Source of the DNA: Phylloscopus collybita
Lineage: Eukaryota; Chordata; Aves; Passeriformes; Phylloscopidae
Assembly (NCBI GenBank): GCA_027886175.1
Contig: JAJNNQ010000003.1
Span: forward strand, 7,355,501-7,419,500
Length of the DNA stretch: 64,000 nucleotides
Direction of reading: 5' to 3'
Each line of letters opens with the position of its first letter. Within the stretch, counting starts at the first letter, position 1. Positions 15,301 through 21,632 of this stretch are shown here, in pieces. Made by a program: the position numbers and the translations under genes. The notes below the pieces were generated by a model. That model was given only the letters and a program-made list of their open reading frames with translations. It had not been told where the DNA came from and searched no databases.

Positions 15301-16067
15301 AAGGTACATAGTTCAACTTTCATTTCCTGTGGAAATCCTGGGATAAAGGCCTAACAAATTTCGAACAAAGCTGGCAAAATAGATAGGGATACCAGCCACA
15401 GAGAGATACTCAGATTACAAGTGTGTCTGAAAAAAAGGATCCGCTAGAGGTGGTAATTTACCTGAGAGAAGTTTATCTCTTGTCTCACGTTTTTCAAATG
15501 AGACGTCATTGCTTCTATGCGTTCCTTAAAGTTGGACAACTCATTCTGCAGGTTCTCTTTTTCCTTTTGCATCTTCTGCAGCTGTTTAAGAGTTAGAACC
15601 GTCAAGTTACTGTTTGCAGTTGAGTGCTTATTACCTGCAGTTACCCAAAAACAGTCATTACAATTATTAACGAAAAAATAACATAAGAAGTGGCTGCTAT
15701 ATTCCTCCAAAGGAGCGAAACGAGGGATCTCAGGAGAAAACCCGGAGCATTGCTAAGGAAACGGACACCTCGCACTGCTCCTCCTGTGGGGCTCGGGGGA
15801 GGCGGGTGCGCGGGTCCCACAGAAGGTGGGGATCGCCCTCCCGATTCCCCGGGCAGCTCCGCGGAACCCGTGAGGTTCCCCTCTCTCCCTCCATCCCTCC
15901 CCGGCCCCGGGGGAAGGGCGGGCTCCCCTGGCTGCCGGCCGCGGCCCCGCGCTCACTTCGTCCTCCAGCGCCTTGTTCTCGGCGTTGGCCACGGGCACCG
16001 CGTAGCCGGGCTCCCACTGCAGCTCGGCCAGCACCGAGGCGGCGGAGGGGCCGTGCAGGCTGTCCAT
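187..16067 (-). CDS. CCDC39: CCDC39, coiled-coil ciliary ruler protein (exons 1-15, 3' end off the window)
   Basis: CCDC39 forms, with CCDC40, the molecular ruler that sets the 96-nm repeat on doublet microtubules of motile cilia and flagella. It is needed for inner dynein arm and nexin-dynein regulatory complex placement, and human loss causes primary ciliary dyskinesia. Fifteen exons join into 726 codons plus one base with no stop or frameshift. Recognition rests on family-typical stretches: [19 protein letters not shown] at the N terminus, [41 protein letters not shown], and MMPPEGEE before QAYYAIK. Nearly all of it is predicted coiled coil rich in E, K, Q and L, with no membrane segment or signal peptide. 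The human protein is about 940 residues, so roughly a quarter lies left of position 187. The ATG at 16065-16067 is the first in-frame ATG near the CpG island and has G at -3 and +4. All introns are GT-AG, 86 to 2922 bp. CCDC40 and other coiled-coil ciliary proteins are excluded by the specific motif matches. Confidence 0.97.
347..1513 (-). other. CCDC39 intron 14
   Basis: A GT-AG intron of 1167 bp. Short open frames on both strands show no family resemblance. No repeat is recognised. Confidence 0.9.
1514..1637 (-). CDS. CCDC39: CCDC39 exon 14
   Basis: One base completes AG|T (serine), then 41 codons run to donor gtattt. The product [19 protein letters not shown] and the MMPPEGEE motif are characteristic of CCDC39. 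The acceptor is atcag. Confidence 0.97.
1638..2839 (-). other. CCDC39 intron 13
   Basis: A GT-AG intron of 1202 bp. It is locally GC-richer around 1.7-2.1 kb and 2.6 kb and carries a strong CTCF-like motif at 1960-1973. No coding exon is seen. Confidence 0.9.
1960..1973 (-). promoter_or_regulatory. CTCF-like motif in CCDC39 intron 13
   Basis: Read on the minus strand the site is TCAGCAGGGGGCAG. It matches the CTCF core CCASYAGRKGGCRS at 13 of 14 positions by eye, the only mismatch being the first base. Occupancy cannot be judged from sequence. Confidence 0.5.
2840..3048 (-). CDS. CCDC39: CCDC39 exon 13
   Basis: The exon has 209 bases: 69 codons plus AG of a serine codon finished by exon 14. 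The acceptor is attag and the donor gtaatt. It contains [39 protein letters not shown], all strongly conserved. Confidence 0.97.
3049..4281 (-). other. CCDC39 intron 12
   Basis: A GT-AG intron of 1233 bp, AT-rich, with nothing recognised inside. Confidence 0.9.
4282..4419 (-). CDS. CCDC39: CCDC39 exon 12
   Basis: Forty-six codons between acceptor aaacag and donor gtacag, phase 0. The segment has [20 protein letters not shown], aligned with the mammalian KINELNLFIDRSEKELDKAK. Confidence 0.96.
4420..4990 (-). other. CCDC39 intron 11
   Basis: A GT-AG intron of 571 bp. Open frames on the plus strand here are chance. No repeat is recognised. Confidence 0.9.
4991..5155 (-). CDS. CCDC39: CCDC39 exon 11
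   Basis: Fifty-five codons between acceptor aacag and donor gtaact, phase 0. It includes [16 protein letters not shown] and [18 protein letters not shown], matching RRMSRLKGEINSEEKQ and VELRKSLEEKKS in mammals. Confidence 0.97.
5156..5831 (-). other. CCDC39 intron 10
   Basis: A GT-AG intron of 676 bp, AT-rich, with nothing recognised inside. Confidence 0.9.
5832..6026 (-). CDS. CCDC39: CCDC39 exon 10
   Basis: Sixty-five codons between acceptor accag and donor gtaaaa, phase 0. The product contains [19 protein letters not shown] and [11 protein letters not shown], each with a clear mammalian counterpart. It follows the longest intron of the visible gene (2922 bp). Confidence 0.97.
6027..8948 (-). 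other. CCDC39 intron 9 (longest in window)
   Basis: A GT-AG intron of 2922 bp, AT-rich and single-copy in appearance. It has a small imperfect direct repeat of about 20 bp near 7974-8009. I see no exon, transposon or structural RNA. Confidence 0.9.
8949..9081 (-). CDS. CCDC39: CCDC39 exon 9
   Basis: One base completes the split arginine codon, then 44 codons follow to donor gtaaaa. The segment [20 protein letters not shown] aligns with mammalian VEEKATNLEDMLKEEEKDVK. The acceptor is tttag. Confidence 0.97.
9082..9408 (-). other. CCDC39 intron 8
   Basis: A GT-AG intron of 327 bp that splits an arginine codon after its second base. Nothing else is recognised. Confidence 0.9.
9409..9512 (-). 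CDS. CCDC39: CCDC39 exon 8
   Basis: The exon has 104 bases: 34 codons plus two bases (AG) of an arginine codon completed by exon 9. The acceptor is atcag and the donor gtaaga. It encodes a segment with [14 protein letters not shown], matching mammalian TVNRTSSDLEALR. Confidence 0.96.
9513..11123 (-). other. CCDC39 intron 7
   Basis: A GT-AG intron of 1611 bp, AT-rich. Short open frames on both strands do not resemble known proteins. Confidence 0.9.
11124..11315 (-). CDS. CCDC39: CCDC39 exon 7
   Basis: Sixty-four codons between acceptor gatag and donor gtaagg, phase 0. The product starts [13 protein letters not shown] and ends RRTQLQDE, equivalent to the mammalian SRIQLKDE boundary. Confidence 0.96.
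11316..11870 (-). other. CCDC39 intron 6
   Basis: A GT-AG intron of 555 bp. It contains an (AAAC)n microsatellite close to its 3' splice-site-distal end, about 57 bp downstream of exon 6 in the transcript. Confidence 0.9.
11779..11814. repeat. (AAAC)n microsatellite
   Basis: About eight AAAC units in uninterrupted series, followed by A-rich sequence to about 11828. It lies within CCDC39 intron 6. Confidence 0.95.
11871..11999 (-). CDS. CCDC39: CCDC39 exon 6
   Basis: Forty-three codons between acceptor aaacag and donor gtaaaa, phase 0. It holds one of the most conserved stretches, [20 protein letters not shown]. The exon begins with ATG, but this is an internal methionine that follows AQ of exon 5. 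Confidence 0.97.
12086..12178 (-). CDS. CCDC39: CCDC39 exon 5
   Basis: Thirty-one codons between acceptor ttttag and donor gtttgt, phase 0. It was found by reading the reverse strand between exons 4 and 6 and is too short to stand out as an open frame. The product includes [18 protein letters not shown], nearly identical to the mammalian segment. Confidence 0.96.
12179..13097 (-). other. CCDC39 intron 4
   Basis: A GT-AG intron of 919 bp. Nothing is recognised inside. The next intron downstream in the transcript (12000-12085, 86 bp) is the shortest of the gene. Confidence 0.9.
13098..13256 (-). CDS. CCDC39: CCDC39 exon 4
   Basis: Fifty-three codons between acceptor ttag and the perfect donor gtaagt, phase 0. 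It includes [14 protein letters not shown], matching the QKYAQQD segment of mammals. The N-terminal part, [19 protein letters not shown], is also family-typical. Confidence 0.96.
13257..14290 (-). other. CCDC39 intron 3
   Basis: A GT-AG intron of 1034 bp. An AT-rich low-complexity stretch made of TAATTAAA-like units lies at about 13779-13853. No other feature is seen. Confidence 0.9.
14291..14437 (-). CDS. CCDC39: CCDC39 exon 3
   Basis: Forty-nine codons between acceptor ctgcag and donor gtaagg, phase 0. The segment [20 protein letters not shown] is highly similar to the mammalian protein, followed by a charged coiled coil ending in KKNTQE. Confidence 0.97.
14438..15461 (-). other. CCDC39 intron 2
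   Basis: A GT-AG intron of 1024 bp with a short (TA)n run near 14606-14619. No exon or transposon is recognised. Confidence 0.9.
15462..15581 (-). CDS. CCDC39: CCDC39 exon 2
   Basis: Forty codons lie between acceptor aaacag and donor gtaaat, phase 0 at both ends. The product is coiled coil and includes [16 protein letters not shown], close to the mammalian segment of the same length. Confidence 0.97.
15582..15956 (-). other. CCDC39 intron 1
   Basis: A GT-AG intron of 375 bp. The half next to exon 1 is part of the CpG island; the half next to exon 2 is AT-rich. Confidence 0.9.
15957..16067 (-). CDS. CCDC39: CCDC39 exon 1 (coding part)
   Basis: This exon gives 37 codons from ATG to the donor gtgagc, in phase 0. 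It carries the conserved N-terminal block [20 protein letters not shown], where W, the G-Y/F-A-V/I-P-V-A-N core and E-N are shared with mammals. The N terminus is about seven residues longer than the human one, which begins close to that block. The GC-rich 5' UTR above the ATG is not delimited, because the transcription start cannot be seen from sequence. Confidence 0.96.
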
Positions 16068-16134
16068 GGCTGCGGAGGGGCGCACAGGGGCCGGGGCTGC
16101 GGCGGGGCCGGGGCTGAGGCGGCTCCGGGCGCTT

Positions 16135-16149
16135 GGCAACGGCGGCAAC
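16135..16149 (-). promoter_or_regulatory. Tandem RFX-type half-sites upstream of CCDC39
   Basis: GGCAAC occurs at 16135-16140 and again at 16144-16149, spaced 9 bp. It fits RGYAAC, half of the X-box bound by RFX factors that drive ciliary genes. The site is about 70-80 bp upstream of the ATG. No full inverted X-box is present, since the second half-site is in direct, not inverted, orientation. Confidence 0.45.
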
Positions 16150-16435
16150 GGCGGCTCCGGACGGGAGGGGCCTCGGGCGGCACCGCCCCCGCTGCTCCCG
16201 CGGGCCGGGCCGGGCCGGGCCCGCTGCGATGGGCACGGCTCTTTGCGGGTCAGAGGGGCAGGTTGGGGCTGTGCCGTTCGTGGCCGTGCTTGCAGAGGGG
16301 GTGTCAGCCGCGGAGCCGCTGGAAGCCCCTCAGAGCTCCCGGCTACTCTGCCGGAGCCCCCTGCAGCGGGTCAGGGGCCGGCAGAGGGGCGGCTCATCTG
16401 GCGCTGGGAACACAAATCGGGCCGGGTCTGACACC

Positions 16436-16671
16436 ACCTGCCACTGGCAAGGACCCTTCCACTAGAGCAGGTTGCTCAGAGCCCCACCCAACCCGCCCTT
16501 GAACTCCTCTGGGGATGGGGAATCCACAGCTGCTCTGGACAACGTGTGTCAGTGCCTCACCACCCTCAGAGAAAAGAGCTTCCTCCTAATATCTGATCTA
16601 AACCTACTCTCTTTTAGTTTGGATCCATTCCTCCTTGTCCTGTCACTACACGCTCTTGTAAAAAGTCCCTA
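16436..16671 (-). mobile_element. CR1 LINE fragment (antisense to plus strand)
   Basis: Read on the minus strand this is the end of CR1 ORF2 and the start of its 3' UTR. The plus strand shows the familiar reverse-complement landmarks, such as TCCTCCTAATATCTGATCTA and CTTGTCCTGTCACTACA. The frame is broken by stops, and the terminal ATTCTRTG octamers are lost, so the copy is old and truncated at both ends. It abuts the CCDC39 CpG island about 370 bp upstream of the ATG. Confidence 0.85.
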
Positions 16672-18628
16672 AAAAAGGAAGGGTAGCCTTGATGCAGAAA
16701 CCCTCCGTTGGTGGCAATTGTCTGGCTAAAGCGTCTGAAAAGACATTACAGGAATTAATCAATGCATGATTCCAAGGTGCCTGAGCCAAACAGCAATAAG
16801 CACCGACAAATGTTTGGGAGGTGGTTTGGAGGAGCAAGGAGTTTGCAGTGAGAATTCCCAAGAGAGACCACAGAAGACATTGGTCTTGCTACATATCTAT
16901 AAATGTATTATGGGATATTTTTAGAGAAGAAAAATTTGCTGAAGGACAGTGGAAGTCAGGCCTGATGAGGACACACCAAAAGCATGACTTCAAGTGTTGT
17001 GCAGATTATTGCCGGTCATTTCACTGATCATCCTGTGAGAACAGTCCTGCATTATTCTTAAAGTATTGAAAGAAAAATACCCCAAAATGTATAGGGGCAA
17101 CAGTTTCTTAAAAATAAAGAAATGGTACAGGGCTCAGTGCCTCAATCTACCTGTGAAAAAAATATAGCTGTCATGAGGAAGATCTTTTTTACCTCTTGTC
17201 TTACCTGGCACGGTTGGCTGTGGATGCTTCTAAGGTGTGCTGAATAATATTTTTGAAGAATCAAGGAAAACGTCGTGTCTTGAGCCAGTAATTGGCAGCA
17301 AGCAGCCTCCTGCCACCTTCCTGTTTGTCCTCTGGGATGTATGAAGTTGTGATGGCTGGTGTCTTGTGTTTTGATCTTGCTGTGCACTTTGCCAGTCTGC
17401 AGCTCCGTGATGATGTGTCTGATTGTCAGAAAGATGTGCTGAGTACAGTTAGTGTCTTCCAGAGGAACATGGGATGATTGGACCTTCATGACCAATGTGG
17501 TCAAGACAAAGATGCAGATGATGCAGAAAGATAGCTGAGATATATGGCCATTAAGAAGAAGGGAAACTTCTATAAGGCATAAAATTCAGGCTTAAGATAG
17601 ATATAAATTCCTGATTCTAGCATACATGGAGGAGACTTCTAGAAGCTGGATGTGTGTAGCCAGGTGTCTTTTCAAAACGAAATCTTAGGACCAGCAGCTC
17701 GCAGCACTGTGTCAGAGATGGGGATTAGCACAAAGGGATCAGTGCAGAGGTGATGCAGGGGTCTGATGACAAGGAGGGAGCCCCAGCTGAGCCTCAGCTG
17801 CTTGGGCAGTGTTGGGTGAGTGTGTGGCCTGCACAGGGCTGAGCCTTTTGACCCCCTCAAGGGCCATCTGCCAAGAGCCACCTATTGCAGAGTGCAGTGA
17901 GGTGACCTGGCTCAATGGGAAAGTGGAATTCCAAAGACACTACAAGCTACTAGAGAGACAGCAGAGACTACAGTGGCACATCTCTGTGCACATATGAGGG
18001 GCCCCTTCCTTCCCTACCCAAAATGAGAAGCTCCTTTTACTCACTGTGTGTGAAGAATAAATGCAACTTGCCTTGCAGGGGTTTTAAACTGACACCTGTA
18101 ATTCATTGTGGCTTTGCATGAGCACCTGATAATCTTGTATTACCCAAGCTGAGCTTGTGTGTGAAAGAACGTGAGACCATATAGTGCCTGGGAAGAAGAA
18201 AGCAAATTATTAGAAAACTGTTATTAGGTGAGCAATCAGTCCTGTTCACTAAGCAAGGCTTCCAGTGAAAAAATGGTAATTTAAAAACATATGCCTTAGT
18301 GCATGCATGAAAGAAATCAAATCAAATCAATCTTAATGCAGTTATTTGAATTACATACCAAACTTTTGAATTTTTTGTCATCATAAGTGTACTGTTCATA
18401 TATTTTTGAGTCTAGATTTATACATAGTGTCTGAAAAGTATAAAGTGTTATATGAATAGAGAGTATTATTTCATGATTTTCGTGAAAATTCCACCCTCCT
18501 CACTTTTTCTTGCCTGAGGCTGACTAAACTAAATCTCTGTGATGTGCTTTTGTTCGTAAGGTTTCTCCCTTCTCCTGCCTGTGGAAATGTGCTCAGTAAA
18601 TGCAGAACTGTTTGCCAGACGTGCTAAT
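16672..18628. other. Upstream flank, no gene seen
   Basis: Moderate-GC sequence with scattered short open frames of up to 120 codons on both strands. None has a recognisable domain or flanking splice pattern. No repeat family is recognised. Confidence 0.7.
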
Positions 18629-18642
18629 CCACCAGATGGTGC
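18629..18642 (+). promoter_or_regulatory. CTCF-like motif upstream of CCDC39
   Basis: CCACCAGATGGTGC matches the CTCF core CCASYAGRKGGCRS at 13 of 14 positions; the mismatch is T for C at position 12, a common variant. It is about 2.6 kb upstream of the CCDC39 ATG. The local sequence (18640-18715) retains several CpGs. Confidence 0.5.
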
Positions 18643-18728
18643 TGCGTGTCTGTGGATTCCGGGGGGTTTTGTCGGTGTCTCTTTTTAAAATAGCACCAGT
18701 CAGTTACCGACTCTTCAGTTAAAAGGGA

Positions 18729-18820
18729 ATATATATATATTATATATATATAATATATATATACACACACACACACATACACAGAAGGTTGTTTTGTTTT
18801 TTTGTTTTTTTTTTTTTTTT
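18729..18820. repeat. (TA)n(CA)n microsatellite and T-rich tract
   Basis: A (TA)n stretch with two phase slips is nearly self-complementary. It continues into (CA)n, then after a short gap a T-rich run with a few G. Likely length-polymorphic. Confidence 0.95.
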
Positions 18821-19965
18821 AATTATCTCTCTTATTTTTAAAGATGTTAGAGGAACAGGAGCACTGCTAACATGACAAACTGCTTTTTTGTTAACATTCC
18901 TTTTGGGTTGAATTTTCACTTATGTAGACCACTGTGCCCATTTGTTCAGAAGACTTAAATGTAAAACCACTGTTTCTGGCCTTCAAAAGACTGAAAGCTC
19001 CTCTTGTACCTGTTAAAAAAACCATAATTTTTGTTTGTTTATGCCCAATCTCCTTAAAAAGTTATCTGTGTGAAAAAGATGTCAATTATGGATTTCTTTC
19101 TAATACATGTTACTTTTGCTATATAAAATACGGGAGAATAATATTCCTGACTGTACATCTAAACTATCTCTGAAAAAGACTCATTTAAGGGATTATTGGA
19201 TTATTTATAACTAACCCAGTTGGGGTCAGTTAATCATTGTTGATAATCAATTTCCCATGTGAACCTGCAAGTGGCAGGGTGTTTGATAATGGGATGTAAT
19301 GGCCCACACGGTATCTTCTCTTTCAGATGGGTGCACTAAGGCTGCTGGCACAATGGAGGAAGCAAAAAAATAGGAAGAGAGATTGAGGGGACCACACAAG
19401 TGAGTGTGAGATCAGGACACGCAGGATGTCTGAAGGATGGAGGATCTGGCATGATAATCACTGAAGTATTGACTGAAAGCCCAATGTCTTTATTGAAACC
19501 TGGACCTCCTGACTTGGGTAGGAGAAGTACAATTGCTTCTTCATAAATTCTCCATAAAAAGGAGAATTGTTCATAATTCAGGTCTGATGTGTTATCAGTT
19601 ATGTTTACTTTATCGCTAACCAGCGAATTATATAAATTAACAGCAATTTAATACATTGGTCTTGGGGAAAGAAAAAAGACAAATATGAGCCAAAATCAAA
19701 TACTTCTGAAGTTTGAGGAAGCTTAAATTTGTTCTCTTTATCCTGTTCTACACTTTTTTGCATAGTTGTGCTGGCAAAGGCTGCAATATTGCTGGTACAG
19801 TGCAGTGGCTTTTGTGTGCTGGAGATGGATGTGAGGGACAAAAACCCCCCATCCTTTTGCTGCAATAGCTATTCGAAAAGTTACTGTAAGACAGTGTGCC
19901 ACAGGGCAGTTTATTTTACTTGTAGGTCTCGAGTTTCAGCCAGCACTGGGAGGACAGCTTTGCCT
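18821..19965. other. Intergenic, no gene seen
   Basis: AT-rich unique-looking sequence. Open frames of up to 86 codons lack any recognised motif. Confidence 0.7.
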
Positions 19966-19969
19966 TTGG

Positions 19970-20055
19970 TAAGGCGGGAGTGATTTGTGGAGGAGCAGAG
20001 CGTCCCCTCCGTGCCCCGCCCGGCAAAGGTGCTGCCCGGCGGGGCGGGGTGTGCC
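19970..20055. promoter_or_regulatory. Small CpG/GC-box cluster
   Basis: About 80 bp holding some eight or more CpGs and several GC-box-like elements (CCCCGCCC, GGGGCGGGG) within a CpG-poor region. It may be a distal element or the promoter of a non-coding transcript. No TATA box or gene is seen next to it, so the role is open. Confidence 0.35.
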
Positions 20056-21545
20056 TTCTCCAAACACTGCTCAGAAAACGTTCATGTAAAACCATTACCA
20101 GGTTTTATTTAATAACCTCCTAACCCTCTCTCTCTCTCCTCCTCCTCCCCTCTGTTCCTCTAATGCCTTTTACAGCTCTTGCTGCACAGCGTGAAGCCTC
20201 AGAGCTGTATTCATCAATGACTCACACCCTTGCTTAGGGGCCAATTTTCATGGAAGCTATACAGGGAAATTTTGAAATGCACCTATCTCATGCAGGGCAC
20301 AAGATGATTTCTCTATTCATTACTATTCCAAAAGGACTTGTTGTCCTTTGGAAATGTTCACATATTACTTACATTTGTGTGTGCGTGCATACATGTGCAG
20401 AGCTAACTTGCCTTCAGATTTGAGTGGCCAAAAAATAAAAATGTATTGTGATTATCATTGACACTAGTCAGCTGAAGGGTCACCAAGGGCCTGCTTACAC
20501 TGAGTGAAAGCAGACAAATGCTAAGGAAAATGCAGCATTGTGCGTTAGGTGAGAAAATTCTACAGACTCAAGCACAAAACTTGTTAAAATCCACCCTTTT
20601 GTTTGATGCTATGAGTAGCAGCTTTCTGAGGAATTTGGGAGTAAAGCCAAGGACTTACTTTGAGAAACAAAACTGCAGTTTTGCCTCTGAAAGCTTTTCG
20701 TGTTGGTCAAGGTTATAATGCCTTTCAAAAACACTCCAAGTAAACATGTTCCTTTTCTGTAAGACACCACGAGTTAACTCAAGTTTGAACTTTGAGGGGA
20801 AAGAGAGGTAAAATCATAGAAATTATAATCCAAAATGACCCTTCAGTTTAAAACCCATTTGACAGGAGAGGAATTGTTACTGAAAAATTGCCAGTCATAG
20901 ACTAATTGCATTCTCAGGGGTTGCTAATTATATCCAAAATTACTTTAAACAGTTTTGGGAAAGAGACTGAGACTTACTGCTTAGCATAAAGCAGTTTATT
21001 TACGCATGTACCAAGTAGCTTACATCCCTAAAGGATTAAACTAATTTCAATATTGTACTGTAAGTTGTTATAAAAATTGTGTCATGCAGTGATGTATCAG
21101 AAGTGGTACGAAAAAAGAGAGCAAAATGTACTTTTGCTTTTCATAATTTTTCCAGCAGGCATTTCAAATTGTAACTCTAAAAATAGCTTTTTCCTTCACT
21201 TCCACACTAAAACAGAATGGAAAAATCTCTTTCTTCGGATCAGGTCCATCCACTGACATTAATTTCTGCCTTCTGTCTGTGCAGGTGAGTTCCTCAAGAA
21301 TGTGTTAAAGATCAGATTTGGGTTTTCCTTATTTGTTGATGTTGTTTTGCTGAATGAATTTTGCTGACAAAACATTTTGCTTGACAGGTGAGCTTTGTCC
21401 ATGGCCTAACAAGAGGGCATTGTCTTACAGGAGTGCACGGAATTTCCAAGCTCCACATGTATGTTACATAGATTAGAAAAATTCACAGCCCTGTCAGAGC
21501 CAAAAATCAGCAGTAATTCCTGTGAAGGCGTGTGTGATCCTTGTT
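20056..21545. other. Intergenic, no gene seen
   Basis: It contains a CT-rich tract at 20122-20161. Otherwise AT-rich sequence without recognisable coding potential. Confidence 0.7.
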
Positions 21546-21547
21546 CT

Positions 21548-21632
21548 AGAGGTGACAAAACAGAGGCATGAAGAGGTTAAGTAAATTTCCTCATATTGGC
21601 CAGAATACTAAGTAGGAAATCAGAAATTTTTT
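21548..21632 (-). repeat. Possible ancient MIR-like SINE fragment
   Basis: The plus strand reads GAGGCATGAAGAGGTTAAGT, then a diverged match to the rest of the MIR core and tail in reverse orientation (accessory text: aagtaggaaatcaga). The resemblance is partial and judged by eye. Confidence 0.35.

Larger units (their letters stand above)
15780..16410 (-). promoter_or_regulatory. CCDC39: CpG-island promoter region of CCDC39
   Basis: This is the only long GC-rich, CpG-dense stretch in the window. It spans the start codon, exon 1 and the first part of intron 1, as is typical for a vertebrate CpG-island promoter. No TATA box is evident. Long open frames on both strands here follow from the lack of AT-rich stop codons. 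The exact transcription start, and whether a divergent transcript leaves to the right, cannot be told. Confidence 0.85.

Noticed and set aside
16068..16148. Apparent upstream extension of the CCDC39 frame to 16148
   Set aside because: The codon at 16146-16148 is TTG, not ATG. The ATG at 16065-16067 has a good context and directly precedes the conserved N-terminal block.
15690..16502. 270-codon open frame on the plus strand across the CpG island, with overlapping frames of up to 168 codons on both strands
   Set aside because: The length follows from high GC and few stop codons. The product is low-complexity A/G/P/R, and the true exon 1 of CCDC39 lies here on the minus strand.
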